From assembly GCA_964612555.1 (NCBI GenBank), contig CAZTBW010000008.1:115307-179306 (forward strand): a stretch of DNA of 64,000 nt, in the 5' to 3' direction. The stretch comes from DAOLCO01 sp964612555. Lineage in GTDB: Bacteria > Bdellovibrionota_C > UBA2361 > SZUA-149 > DAOLCO01. The position numbers and the translations under genes were made by a program. The notes beneath the pieces are model-generated. The model was given only the letters and a program-made list of their open reading frames with translations, made no database searches and had not been told where the DNA came from. Of the stretch, positions 51,732 to 60,951 are shown in pieces (position 1 is the stretch's first letter; every line of letters begins with the position of its first letter).

Positions 51732-54449
51732 ATGAATCAAAAAGTTTATCTCATTGATGGTTCTGGATATATATTCAGAGCTTATTACGGTGTGCAGCAG
51801 GCACTTACTACTAAGGCGGGGCTTCCAACAAATGCCCTCTATGGTTTTACTCGAATGCTTCTTAAGTTCTTGAGAGAACTTAAGGAAAAGAACGGAGATC
51901 CTCCACTTAATATTGCAATGGTATTTGATGCTGCAAGAAAGAATTATCGGCATGAAATATATCCTGAGTATAAGGCGAATCGAGCCGAGTGTCCTGAAGA
52001 CCTTGTTCCGCAGATGCCATATTTTAGAAAAATTGCCTCTGCCCTGGGGTTTTCCGTGTTTGAGAAAGAGGGTTTTGAAGCAGACGATCTGATAGCATCT
52101 TTTGTACGTTCTGCCCGGGAAGAGGGAAGAGAGGTGGTGATCGTAAGTGCGGACAAGGATCTTACTCAACTTGTTAACAAGAGCGTCATCATGTGGGATC
52201 CGATGCGAGATGTTCTTTTTGATGAGAAAAAAGTTGAAGAGCAATTTGGTGTGCCACCTCTACTTATTAAGGATTATCTGAGTCTGGTTGGTGACAGCTC
52301 TGATAATATTCCGGGGGCAAAAGGCATTGGTCCTAAAACAGCAGTGCAACTTCTTGCTACCTTTAAGTCACTTAAAGGACTATTGGAGCGCATAGAAGAA
52401 GTCTCTGAAATTGAGGGACTTAGGGGTGCAAAAGGAGTTCAGAGTAAGCTTGAATCAAGTAGAGACCTTCTTCGTCTAAGCGCAGACCTGGTGCGTCTGG
52501 AGGATTCTGTAGAAGTGAATATTAACGATACGGTATGGAATGGATTTAATTCTGAAGAGCTTTCGCCTCTTCTGGATACGCTTGAGTTCCGATCTTTATT
52601 TGAAGGACTCTCTGTCGAATCATCTGCTGGGGGGGCACCTGCTGCAAGTAGATATCAATTAATTTCACTGGGGGAACTGTCTTCTCTTCTCAAAAAGAAC
52701 CCACCGGAGAAATATCTTGCAGTTGATACGGAAACAGATTCGCTTGATCCTCTGCGGGCACAGCTATTGGGAGTCTCACTTTCCTGGGTACCTTATGAAG
52801 CCTATTACATATCAGTTGCTCATCAAAATGGGAGGAGTACCGATAAAAATCTTCTTGCTGCATTAAAAGAAGTGCTTTCCCCACTTTTGGAAAATCGGGA
52901 TCTGTTTATATGTGGTTCTAATCTGAAATATGATATCCGGGTTCTTTTGCAACATGGGATAGCCGTTTGGGGTTCGTTATTTGATACCATGATAGCATCT
53001 CATGTGTTGTATCCTGACAGCAGAGACAATGGTTTAAAAGCCCTTTCGGTAAAATACCTCAATGAACAGATGACTTCTTATGAAGAACTTACAGACGGGC
53101 ATGATGCACTCTTTAGCGTTCCACTTGAAGAGCTTGCACGATATGCTGCGCATGATGCTGATGCTTCACTTCGAGTTGCAAAGAAGCTTCGAGATAAACT
53201 GAAACAAAATGAAAAGGAAGATGCTCCGGATTGTTCTCAGTGGTATGAGTTCAGGCGTGTTGAAATGCCCCTTGTTCCTGTTCTTGCGCGTATGGAAGAT
53301 AATGGAATCAAGATTGATCTTGATATGCTCGTTGACCTTGAGCAGGAGTTTTCAAAAGAACTTGGTACTTTGACTTCCAGTATATATGAAGAGGCGGGCG
53401 GGGAGTTCAATATCAACTCTCCCAAGCAGCTTTCAAAAGTGCTTTTTGAAGATTTGGGTTTGGCTGGTTCCAAGAAAACGCAGTCTGGTTACTCTACAAA
53501 TGCGTCTGTTTTATATAAATTACAAGGACAACACCCCATAATAGATCATCTCCTTGAATATCGTGAGGTGCATAAGTTGCAGACTACTTATGTGCAGGCG
53601 TTACAACGACTGGTAAAAGAAGAAACAGGGAGAATACACGCTTCCTTCAATCAGGCAATTGCTGCAACCGGGCGTTTAAGTTCAAGTGACCCCAATCTTC
53701 AAAATATACCTATCAGAACTCCTCGGGGAAGGAGGCTTCGTGAAGTTTTTATAGCGGAGGAGACTAGAGAGCTCATAATAGCTGATTATTCGCAGATCGA
53801 GCTCAGGGTACTTGCGCATCTTTCTCAAGATGAAAATCTTATTCAGGCATTCAAGGACGGAGAGGATATTCATTTAAGTACTGCCAGAGAGCTTTTTGGG
53901 GATATGGTAGATGAAGATCAATCTGGATATCGAAGAATTGCTAAAACTATCAACTTTGGAGTGATCTATGGCATGGGTGCTTTTCGTCTTGCAGGTGATC
54001 TTGGTGTGAGTCGTGCCGAGGCTCAGAGCTTTATTGATGCCTACTTTGACCGCTACAAAAAAGTACGTATCTATTTTGATCAGCTTGCAAAAGATGCAGA
54101 GTCTCGTGGATACGTAAAAACTCTTTTTGGAAGAAGGCGGTATACCAGTGACCTGGATATGGAAGGACGGGACAAGGGCTATGCCACACGCTCCATGATG
54201 AATGCCCCCATTCAGGGTACTGCGGCTGAGATTGTTAAAATTGCCATGATCAATTTGCATGAGGAGTTCAGGATGCGCCAGGATGAAGTCAAGCTGGTTC
54301 TTCAGGTGCATGATGAATTGGTGTTTGAAGTTCCCGAGAAAGAATCAGAGGAGCTGGCTTCAATAATCAGCTCTAAAATGGAATCAGCCGTGCCTCTTTT
54401 AGTACCCCTTGGAGTAGATGTACATATCGGGAAAAACTGGGGGAAATAG
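51732..54449 (+). CDS. polA: DNA polymerase I
   Basis: A 905-residue family A polymerase for Okazaki-fragment processing and repair. Residues ~1-290 are the 5'-3' exonuclease (VYLIDGSGYIFRAYYG, FEADDLIAS, GDSSDNIPGAKGIGPKTA). The 3'-5' proofreading domain (~330-510) keeps DTETDSLDP, NLKYDIR and YAAHDAD, so proofreading appears intact. The polymerase domain has DYSQIELRVLAH, RRIAKTINFGVIYGMG and QVHDELVFEVP. The longer frame from 51696 adds 12 residues; ATG 51732 (MNQKVYLIDG) is the standard start. All three activities look functional. Confidence 0.97.
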   Translation: MNQKVYLIDGSGYIFRAYYGVQQALTTKAGLPTNALYGFTRMLLKFLRELKEKNGDPPLNIAMVFDAARKNYRHEIYPEYKANRAECPEDLVPQMPYFRKIASALGFSVFEKEGFEADDLIASFVRSAREEGREVVIVSADKDLTQLVNKSVIMWDPMRDVLFDEKKVEEQFGVPPLLIKDYLSLVGDSSDNIPGAKGIGPKTAVQLLATFKSLKGLLERIEEVSEIEGLRGAKGVQSKLESSRDLLRLSADLVRLEDSVEVNINDTVWNGFNSEELSPLLDTLEFRSLFEGLSVESSAGGAPAASRYQLISLGELSSLLKKNPPEKYLAVDTETDSLDPLRAQLLGVSLSWVPYEAYYISVAHQNGRSTDKNLLAALKEVLSPLLENRDLFICGSNLKYDIRVLLQHGIAVWGSLFDTMIASHVLYPDSRDNGLKALSVKYLNEQMTSYEELTDGHDALFSVPLEELARYAAHDADASLRVAKKLRDKLKQNEKEDAPDCSQWYEFRRVEMPLVPVLARMEDNGIKIDLDMLVDLEQEFSKELGTLTSSIYEEAGGEFNINSPKQLSKVLFEDLGLAGSKKTQSGYSTNASVLYKLQGQHPIIDHLLEYREVHKLQTTYVQALQRLVKEETGRIHASFNQAIAATGRLSSSDPNLQNIPIRTPRGRRLREVFIAEETRELIIADYSQIELRVLAHLSQDENLIQAFKDGEDIHLSTARELFGDMVDEDQSGYRRIAKTINFGVIYGMGAFRLAGDLGVSRAEAQSFIDAYFDRYKKVRIYFDQLAKDAESRGYVKTLFGRRRYTSDLDMEGRDKGYATRSMMNAPIQGTAAEIVKIAMINLHEEFRMRQDEVKLVLQVHDELVFEVPEKESEELASIISSKMESAVPLLVPLGVDVHIGKNWGK

Positions 54450-54476
54450 TATTTTTATGATTTTTGGGAATATATC

Positions 54477-55262
54477 ATGAGTGCTGGGACTTGTATAAAA
54501 CATATGGTATCCTTTGGCGGGACTGAATGTATTAAAGAAAGGAAAGCGCCCTTGTCATCCGTTGTAAGAAAATTGATTTCTACTCCTCTTCAGCCTGAAA
54601 AAGAGCTGGACGTGAGCTCTTATGAAGAAACGGCATCTACCGATGTGAACGTGTGCGAGAAAGACGCAAGACGAGAAGAGGAAGCAGAGTGGATATCACA
54701 TGTCATTGAAGGTGATATGGATGCCTTTAAGAACCTTTTTGATCGTTATTACATGAGACTTCGATCTGTCGCATATGGGATTCTTTTAAATGAAGAAGAT
54801 GCAGCAGATGTGTGTCAGGATGCTTTTTTCAAGGCATATAAAAACCTTACGACATTTCGTGGGCAGTCAAGTTTTTATACCTGGATGTATCGCATTGTGT
54901 ACAATTTATGCATTGATCTGGGCAGAAAGTCTTCCAGAAAACGAGAAACTGTTACTTCAGAAATAAGTATCTTTGAACAAAGAGCAGAGATGCCACATAG
55001 TGAATATTTTATGCCATCATATTCGTCTCCAGAAGAGATGACCTATCGGGGCGAACTTGCAAGAGAGATTAAAAAAGCGATGGAGGCTTTGTCGCCATCT
55101 CATCGGGCAGTAGTCAATCTGCGTGAGCTCGAAGGGTTGTCGTATGAGGAGATAAGTGAGTCCCTTGGATGTTCTGTGGGTACGGTTATGAGTCGACTTT
55201 TTCATGCAAGGAAAAAGCTTGGAGCTGCCCTTGAAAGAGCACTGGGAGAAGTTTCTAACTAA
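54477..55262 (+). CDS. ECF-type RNA polymerase sigma factor with long N-terminal extension
   Basis: A 261-residue sigma-70 family protein of the ECF group. Region 2 (~80-150) includes GDMDAFKNLFDRYYMRLRSV, EDAADVCQDAFFKAYKNL and FRGQSSFYTWMYRIVYNLCI. Region 4 (~195-255) includes LSPSHRAVVNLRELEGLSYE and CSVGTVMSRLFHARKKL. About 75 extra, mostly polar residues with several Cys precede region 2; the true start may be internal (Met10). It lies 27 bases after polA and 12 before a single-pass membrane-protein gene that could be its anti-sigma factor. RpoE/SigW-type factors respond to envelope stress. Confidence 0.9.
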   Translation: MSAGTCIKHMVSFGGTECIKERKAPLSSVVRKLISTPLQPEKELDVSSYEETASTDVNVCEKDARREEEAEWISHVIEGDMDAFKNLFDRYYMRLRSVAYGILLNEEDAADVCQDAFFKAYKNLTTFRGQSSFYTWMYRIVYNLCIDLGRKSSRKRETVTSEISIFEQRAEMPHSEYFMPSYSSPEEMTYRGELAREIKKAMEALSPSHRAVVNLRELEGLSYEEISESLGCSVGTVMSRLFHARKKLGAALERALGEVSN

Positions 55263-55274
55263 GGAGATAGTCAA

Positions 55275-55982
55275 ATGACTTTTGATAAGGAAAAAATTCT
55301 TAACGAAACACTTCGATCAATATACGGTGTGCCTGCTTCCAGTGTTTCCGTGCGAGAGCAAACTGAGCATGCGTGGGGTTTGCTACAGGAAAGAATTAAT
55401 AATGATATTGAGGAAGTGCAGGTACCGGGAAAGCGACCTGGATTCGGAGTGGGTACTTTCGTTTTTGAGTCTATTGAATCATTTCGTGCTATTCTTTTTT
55501 CACAAAAGAAACTTGCAACGATTACTTCATGTGCGCTCCTTACATTACTTTTTTTTAATTTACGATCTCAAACAGAAGCGGGTGGAGACTTACCAGGATC
55601 TGTAAATCTTTCTGATGCCCCGTCCTCTTCAGAATCAGGGTTGATTGCAGCTACTCCTTATCATCTTGATAATAATAACTTTCGTATAGAGTTTTCTGCG
55701 CCGCGGATTCGCTATTCATCTTCTCAACCTTCCTTTAATTTTGTTTCATCGGGAGTTCCTTTTGGGGTGATAGATCAAATGTCCCCGTATTCGAATAATT
55801 CCCAATTGATCAGTGAGGAGGGCTTGCACGCGTTTCGTGAATCTTCCGACTTTAATAATCATTATTCTCGTGATATTCTCGAATATGATCAAAGAGATGT
55901 TTTTGCCGATTCATCAAAAAGTTCAGAATTTGTAAACTCATCTGTTGATTCTACTTACTTGCGTTTTACTACTAATGAATAA
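55275..55982 (+). CDS. Putative anti-sigma factor (single-pass membrane protein)
   Basis: A 235-residue protein with a soluble N-terminal ~75 residues, one membrane helix (~78-95, LATITSCALLTLLFFNL) and a Ser/Asn-rich exported C-terminal part. No known anti-sigma domain is obvious, but its position directly after an ECF sigma gene, its cytoplasmic-helix-periplasm layout and the start AAGGAGATAG upstream of ATG 55275 are typical for such regulators. The exported part has low sequence complexity (many Ser, Phe, Asn) and could sense the envelope. Confidence 0.55.
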   Translation: MTFDKEKILNETLRSIYGVPASSVSVREQTEHAWGLLQERINNDIEEVQVPGKRPGFGVGTFVFESIESFRAILFSQKKLATITSCALLTLLFFNLRSQTEAGGDLPGSVNLSDAPSSSESGLIAATPYHLDNNNFRIEFSAPRIRYSSSQPSFNFVSSGVPFGVIDQMSPYSNNSQLISEEGLHAFRESSDFNNHYSRDILEYDQRDVFADSSKSSEFVNSSVDSTYLRFTTNE

Positions 55983-56017
55983 TTCTTTTTTGGTTTTTGA
56001 AAGAATTCGGAGGTATA

Positions 56018-56587
56018 ATGTCCATTTCTGTATCTGAGCGACTTGAGTCTCTGGAATCATGTGTTCTGGCTTTCAGGAATGATCTTTCCGCAATCAGAAA
56101 GCATCTTGCTGATGAGCTGGGTAAAGTGTCTCCCGAGCTTTCGAAAAACAGTTCTTTTATGGCTCTCCTTCAGTCTTATATAGTCTTACGTCAGAATGTA
56201 AATGACATAGTTCTATGTATTCCCTCGGGTGAACTTGAAGAGTCGCATCCGCTTTCTCGTCTTCAAATTGTTGAAATCGAAACCAGGGTACAACTACTAC
56301 GGGCGCACATTTTGAGGATTCTTGCTGAAACCGATACTACAAAGCGTGATGAGTTAATTGCTACGGGTATAAAATCCCAATTTGAGTTTATGCCGGATAT
56401 TGCAAAGTCCTTTCTTGATCTCTCACTTGTAGCAGGACATGAGAGAGGTGAGGGAGGTGAAGCGTTAGGAAGGCTTATCGAGAATTCGTTTGAGCAGTGC
56501 AAGGAGCTTTCACTTGAAATCACAAAAAGTTTTGATAAAACCAATATAGATGATACTCTCATGGTGAAGACGAATCTTAAGAACTAA
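56018..56587 (+). CDS. Unknown helical protein downstream of the ECF sigma module
   Basis: A 189-residue, probably all-helical soluble protein with no recognised family. The frame reaches TTG 55997, but ATG 56018 follows a strong GGAGG (56009-56013) and starts MSISVSERLESLESCVLAFR. Leu/Glu-rich heptad-like segments (RLQIVEIETRVQLLRAHILR) suggest helix bundles. It begins 35 bases after the putative anti-sigma gene and 50 bases before ferritin, so it is probably the third gene of that module. Confidence 0.6.
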   Translation: MSISVSERLESLESCVLAFRNDLSAIRKHLADELGKVSPELSKNSSFMALLQSYIVLRQNVNDIVLCIPSGELEESHPLSRLQIVEIETRVQLLRAHILRILAETDTTKRDELIATGIKSQFEFMPDIAKSFLDLSLVAGHERGEGGEALGRLIENSFEQCKELSLEITKSFDKTNIDDTLMVKTNLKN

Positions 56588-56640
56588 GAGATTCCTTCTG
56601 AGAGTATTTAAATAAAATTAATTTAATCAAGGATTTTAGG

Positions 56641-57147
56641 ATGATTCCAAAAACGGTAGCCGATGCATTGATTAAGCAACTGAATTTAGAGTTTCAGGCG
56701 TTTTACAAATATATTGCCATTTCTTCTTATTGTGAATCCTTGAGTCTTGTTGGCTTTGCAAAATGGTTTGCTGCACAGTCAGAAGAAGAACGCGGGCACG
56801 CAATGAAGATATATAAATATCTGCTTGATCAGGATGCAAAGATAAAGTTACTACCCTTGTCAGAGCCAAAGGCTGATTTTTCAAGTGTTGAGGATGCAGT
56901 TGCTACTGCACTTGAAAACGAACAGCTTGTTACAAAATCTATTAATGATCTTTCAAACCTTGCTATTAAAGAAGGTGACAATGCAACTCGTTCATTTCTT
57001 CTATGGTTTATTGATGAGCAAGTTGAAGAAGAAGCAACGGTAAGAACCATGCTTGATCAGGTAAAGATGGTTAAGAACAGTGGAGAAGGGCTTTTGCTAC
57101 TGGATCGTGAGTTTGGTGGCAGGACAAGCACCACTTCTCCCGAATAG
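56641..57147 (+). CDS. ftn: Ferritin (non-heme)
   Basis: A 168-residue iron-storage protein of the FtnA type that forms a 24-subunit shell. The ferroxidase ligands are all present: Glu17 (NLEFQA), Glu50 and His53 (SEEERGHAMK), Glu94 (LENEQ), and Gln127/Glu130 (DEQVEEEA). No heme-binding Met of bacterioferritin is seen. AAGGATTTTAGG precedes ATG 56641. A strong terminator follows, so it ends the transcript. No Fur box was identified with confidence. Confidence 0.95.
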   Translation: MIPKTVADALIKQLNLEFQAFYKYIAISSYCESLSLVGFAKWFAAQSEEERGHAMKIYKYLLDQDAKIKLLPLSEPKADFSSVEDAVATALENEQLVTKSINDLSNLAIKEGDNATRSFLLWFIDEQVEEEATVRTMLDQVKMVKNSGEGLLLLDREFGGRTSTTSPE

Positions 57148-57206
57148 TGTTTTTCTTGTGAAATAAAGATAGTTTAATTTTTAATTAAACATTGATTTTT
57201 GGTTTA

Positions 57207-57236
57207 TTAAGGGCGCAGAAGCGCTCTTAATTTTTT
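57207..57236 (+). terminator. Rho-independent terminator after ferritin
   Basis: TTAAGGGCGC (57207-57216) pairs with GCGCTCTTAA (57221-57230) with one G-T pair, a 4-base AGAA loop and six Ts. It isolates ferritin from the sdh operon. Confidence 0.88.
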
Positions 57237-57333
57237 GTGAATGATTCCTTTCCTCTCTTCCTGTCATCAGTTATATAATTCTTAATTGCGTTGAAACGAA
57301 ACTCTATTAATGCATTAAAAATATTATAAAACA

Positions 57334-58005
57334 GTGATACTAAGATTTTATTCTACTTCTATCGGGAAGAAGGTGGTTATGGCGCTAAGCGGTGTGCTTA
57401 TCATCGGCTTTGTCATTGCTCATTTATTAGGGAACTTGCAGGTGTTCCTGGGTGCTGAGCCCTTTAATGCATATGCGGCATTTCTAAAATCCATACCGGG
57501 ACCTCTCTGGGTTGCTCGTATCGGGCTTTTGGTGGTGTTTATACTTCATATTGTAACGGCATTTCTTCTTCGTAAACAGAATAAATCAGCACGTCCTCTT
57601 TCCTACAAAAAAATGGGTACTCGGGTGGCAGACCCGGCATCACTTTATATGATCGAAACTGGAGTGGTTATACTTATGTTCGTTGTAGTTCACCTCCTTC
57701 ATTTTACATTTGGAGTACTCCAGCCTGAGTATTTTGATGTTCAGGATGAACAGGGACGTCACGATGTATATCGCATGTTAGTCCTTGGGTTTCAGAATGG
57801 ACCTTATGCAATTACTTATATAATTGCGATGTGTGCCCTTGGGTATCATCTGAGTCATGCATTTTGGAGTATGTTTCAGACGATAGGAGCAAATTCTCCA
57901 CGGCTTGACCCGTTTTTAAGGTGCGCTGCAAAGGGGCTCGCAGTGGCAGTTACTCTTGGCTATATTTCCATTCCCCTCTCGGTACTGCTTGGTATTATTT
58001 CTTAA
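57334..58005 (+). CDS. sdhC: Succinate dehydrogenase/fumarate reductase cytochrome b558 subunit
   Basis: A 223-residue, five-helix membrane anchor with two hemes, of the b558 type that works without SdhD. It starts at GTG (MILRFYSTSIGKKVVMALSG) and contains GFVIAHLLGNLQVFLG, LHIVTAFLL, VHLLHFTFG and GYHLSHAFWSMFQTIG; these provide the four heme-ligand histidines. The quinone site lies between helices. It is the first gene of sdhCAB with a 17-base gap to sdhA. Confidence 0.93.
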   Translation: MILRFYSTSIGKKVVMALSGVLIIGFVIAHLLGNLQVFLGAEPFNAYAAFLKSIPGPLWVARIGLLVVFILHIVTAFLLRKQNKSARPLSYKKMGTRVADPASLYMIETGVVILMFVVVHLLHFTFGVLQPEYFDVQDEQGRHDVYRMLVLGFQNGPYAITYIIAMCALGYHLSHAFWSMFQTIGANSPRLDPFLRCAAKGLAVAVTLGYISIPLSVLLGIIS

Positions 58006-58022
58006 GGTATTAGGTGAATATA

Positions 58023-59936
58023 ATGAATCTTGATTCCAAAATCCCCTCCGGACCACTTGCGAATAAATGGACGCAACATAAATTTGAGAGTAAGCTTGTT
58101 AACCCTGCAAATAAAAGGAAGTTCAGGGTAATTGTTGTGGGCACCGGGCTTGGTGGGGCTTCTGCTGCCGCAACACTTGCAGAGCTTGGTTATGTAGTTG
58201 ATGCCTTCTGTTTTCATGATTCTCCCAGAAGGGCGCACAGTATTGCGGCACAAGGGGGAATCAATGCCGCCAAGAACTACCAGAACGATGGTGATAGTGT
58301 TCAGCGTTTGTTTTACGATACCATTAAAGGTGGTGATTTTCGAGCTCGTGAAGCAAATGTACATCGTCTGGCTGAGGTAAGTGTAAATATTATTGATCAA
58401 TGTGTAGCTCAAGGGGTACCATTCGCAAGAGACTATGGCGGATACCTTTCAAATCGTTCTTTTGGAGGTGCTCAGGTTTCAAGAACATTCTATGCAAAGG
58501 GACAGACGGGTCAGCAACTTCTTCTTGGTGCCTACAGTGCACTGAGTAAAGAAATTGCAGCAGGTACGGTTCGTATGCATCCAAGAACCGAGATGCTTGA
58601 TCTGATTGTTGTTGATGGGAGAGCACGAGGAATAGTAGTAAGGAACCTTGTTACCGGTAAGCTCAGCTCTCATTTGGCAGATGCAGTGGTACTTGCAACA
58701 GGTGGTTATTCAAATGTTTTTTATCTGAGTACTAATGCAAAGGGTTGTAATGTTACTGCAACGTACCGGGCATATAAACGAGGCGCTGCTTTTGCAAACC
58801 CATGTTATACACAGATTCATCCTACCAGCATTCCTCCAAGCGGTGAGCATCAGGCAAAGCTGACCCTTATGTCGGAGTCATTAAGAAATGATGGAAGAAT
58901 CTGGGTACCGAAAACCCGTGGTGATAAACGTGCTCCAAACTCTATCCCTGAATCCGATCGTGACTACTATCTTGAAAGAAAATATCCAAGTTTTGGTAAT
59001 CTTGCTCCTCGAGACATAGCTTCAAGAAGTGCTAAAGAAGTCTGTGATGAGGGTCGGGGAGTTGGACCTATGGGTATGGGAGTATATCTCGATTTTAAAG
59101 ATTCCATAAAACGACTTGGTAAAAATGCGATTGAGCAGCGCTACGGTAATCTTTTTGATATGTATAAAAAGATTACGGCTGAAGACCCTTATGAAATTCC
59201 CATGAGAATTTATCCGGCACCTCACTATACCATGGGAGGTTTATGGGTTGATTATAATCTTATGAGTACCATTCCTGGTTTATTTGTCGTTGGAGAAGCA
59301 AATTTTTCTGATCATGGAGCAAATCGTCTTGGTGCAAGTGCCTTGATGCAGGGGCTTGCCGATGGATATTTTGTTTTGCCTTATACTATCAGTGGATATT
59401 TTGGTTCAGAGAAGATAACCCCGGTCTCTGACGATTGTGCTGAAGCGAAAGAAGCTCTTTTGGGAACAAGTGATATGATTTCAAAGCTTCTTTCAATCAA
59501 GGGTAAAAAACCCGCAGATGTATTCCACCGAGAACTTGGGAAGATCATGTGGGATAAATGCGGAATGGCAAGAAATGAGGCAGGTCTAAAAGAAGCGCTT
59601 AAAAGAATCCCTGAACTGCGGGAAGAATTCTGGAATTCTGTTTCAGTTGCCGGGTCTTCAGAAGGGCTTAATCAGGCACTTGAAAGAGCAGGGAGGGTCG
59701 CAGATTTTCTGGAATTTGGTGAACTTTTGTGTCTTGATGCCTTAACCAGAGCCGAGTCCTGCGGAGGGCATTTTAGAGTTGAAAGCCAGACCGAAGAAGG
59801 TGAAGCAAAACGGGATGATGAGAATTTCTCATATGTTGGTGCCTGGGAGTTTACTGGAGTTGACACTACGCCAAAGCTTCATAAAGAGCCGCTTTCTTTT
59901 GAAAACGTGAAGCTGGTTGAAAGAAGTTATAAATAG
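58023..59936 (+). CDS. sdhA: Succinate dehydrogenase/fumarate reductase flavoprotein subunit
   Basis: A 637-residue flavoprotein that oxidises succinate to fumarate in the TCA cycle and respiratory chain. The FAD-binding start is VVGTGLGGASAAATL; the covalent FAD histidine is in RRAHSIAAQGGINAAK; HYTMGGLWVDYNL carries the catalytic region, and GANRLGASALMQGLADG is the late FAD motif. The size and wording are those of the b558-associated clade. GTG 58014 is in frame, but ATG 58023 follows AGGTGA and is preferred. sdhB follows 10 bases later. Confidence 0.96.
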   Translation: MNLDSKIPSGPLANKWTQHKFESKLVNPANKRKFRVIVVGTGLGGASAAATLAELGYVVDAFCFHDSPRRAHSIAAQGGINAAKNYQNDGDSVQRLFYDTIKGGDFRAREANVHRLAEVSVNIIDQCVAQGVPFARDYGGYLSNRSFGGAQVSRTFYAKGQTGQQLLLGAYSALSKEIAAGTVRMHPRTEMLDLIVVDGRARGIVVRNLVTGKLSSHLADAVVLATGGYSNVFYLSTNAKGCNVTATYRAYKRGAAFANPCYTQIHPTSIPPSGEHQAKLTLMSESLRNDGRIWVPKTRGDKRAPNSIPESDRDYYLERKYPSFGNLAPRDIASRSAKEVCDEGRGVGPMGMGVYLDFKDSIKRLGKNAIEQRYGNLFDMYKKITAEDPYEIPMRIYPAPHYTMGGLWVDYNLMSTIPGLFVVGEANFSDHGANRLGASALMQGLADGYFVLPYTISGYFGSEKITPVSDDCAEAKEALLGTSDMISKLLSIKGKKPADVFHRELGKIMWDKCGMARNEAGLKEALKRIPELREEFWNSVSVAGSSEGLNQALERAGRVADFLEFGELLCLDALTRAESCGGHFRVESQTEEGEAKRDDENFSYVGAWEFTGVDTTPKLHKEPLSFENVKLVERSYK

Positions 59937-59946
59937 GGAGGTCTTC

Positions 59947-60693
59947 ATGGATTTTACTTTACACGTATGGCGCCAATCTTCACCTTCAGTTGAAGGGGCT
60001 TTCTTTACCTATCGGGTAAACGGAGTTGACCCTAATATGTCTTTTATTGAGATGCTGGAACTTCTTAATGGAGATCTGGAATCACGTGGAGAAGAGCCGG
60101 TTGCATATGAGTGTGATTGTCTTGAAGGGATTTGTGGTACCTGTTCTTTAATGATTAATGGTAAAGCGCATGGTCCCGAAGATCGTACTACGACCTGTCA
60201 ACTTCATATGAGAAGTTTTGAAGACAATGATACAATTATCATTGAACCCTGGAGAGCAAAGGCGTTTCCGGTTTTAAAAGATCTTGTAGTTGATAGAAGT
60301 GCATTTGACAGAATCGTCCAGGCAGGAGGGTTTATCTCTGCACGAACCGGCTCTGCTCCTGATGGTAATGCGATACTTATTCCAAAAGAAGCAGCGGATA
60401 CAGCTATGGAAGCTGCTGAATGTATCGGATGTGGAGCTTGTGTAGCAGCCTGTAAAAACGGCTCTGCAATGCTCTTTACTGCTGCAAAGATGTCTCATCT
60501 TGGAGTTCTTCCGCAAGGGCAGCCGGAGCGTTATACTCGTGCAAGAAAAATGGTAGAGCAGATGGAAGAGGAAGGCTTTGGTGCATGCACCAACCAACAA
60601 GAATGCGAAGCCACCTGCCCCAAAGGTATCAGCATCAAGTTTATTGCGAAAATGAATAAGGATTATTTGCTTTCTTTATTGAAAGGGGCGTAG
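59947..60693 (+). CDS. sdhB: Succinate dehydrogenase/fumarate reductase iron-sulfur subunit
   Basis: A 248-residue subunit that passes electrons from FAD to the heme/quinone subunit. The [2Fe-2S] ligands are in CDCLEGICGTCSLMING; CIGCGACVAACKNGS and CTNQQECEATCPKGIS supply the [4Fe-4S] and [3Fe-4S] clusters. GGGAGG precedes ATG 59947; a longer frame begins inside sdhA and is not used. The last 14 codons and the terminator region (60648 on) are repeated 1,721 bases further on, after the AbiE genes. Confidence 0.96.
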   Translation: MDFTLHVWRQSSPSVEGAFFTYRVNGVDPNMSFIEMLELLNGDLESRGEEPVAYECDCLEGICGTCSLMINGKAHGPEDRTTTCQLHMRSFEDNDTIIIEPWRAKAFPVLKDLVVDRSAFDRIVQAGGFISARTGSAPDGNAILIPKEAADTAMEAAECIGCGACVAACKNGSAMLFTAAKMSHLGVLPQGQPERYTRARKMVEQMEEEGFGACTNQQECEATCPKGISIKFIAKMNKDYLLSLLKGA

Positions 60694-60821
60694 GACTGGT
60701 CGCCCTGCCCCACAAGAAGAGGAACAGGGAGCGCCTTCCGTCGAATGGCTGAGTTCTCCTCCAGGCACTCCCTGTCCCTCTTCTTTTCCCCCGCCTTTGT
60801 TTTTGTTCCCGTAGGGGGCTG
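60648..60821. repeat. Direct repeat copy 1: sdhB 3' end plus terminator hairpin
   Basis: The first 49 bases (60648-60696) match copy 2 (62369-62417) with two mismatches and encode the SdhB end KMNKDYLLSLLKGA plus TAG. Further on, both copies share AAGAAGAGG..CAGGGAGCGCC, GTCGAATGGCT, CCCCCGCC and CCGTAGGGGGCTG. Here an 18-base arm (60714-60731) pairs with 60768-60785 with one A/C mismatch; the T-rich stretch that follows fits a terminator. Confidence 0.85.
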
Positions 60822-60903
60822 GGCTTGTTTACCCTGAGCCTGCCGAAAGTGCCCCCTATACTCTCTTCTTTTCCTCTCCGTCAAAAAAGAAGAAAGGGTG
60901 GTA

Positions 60904-60951
60904 ATGATTATATATTGACATTTTTTATATATTATGTCAATATATAATCAT
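60904..60951. promoter_or_regulatory. AbiEi operator: perfect 17-bp inverted repeat reaching into the start codon
   Basis: ATGATTATATATTGACA (60904-60920) is the exact reverse complement of TGTCAATATATAATCAT (60935-60951), separated by 14 bases. The left arm holds a perfect -35 box TTGACA (60915-60920) and the right arm includes TATAAT (60943-60948) and the first two bases of the abiEi ATG. AbiEi antitoxins are known to repress their own promoter by binding inverted repeats, so this is the likely operator. No ribosome site precedes the ATG, which suggests a leaderless message. Confidence 0.8.
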
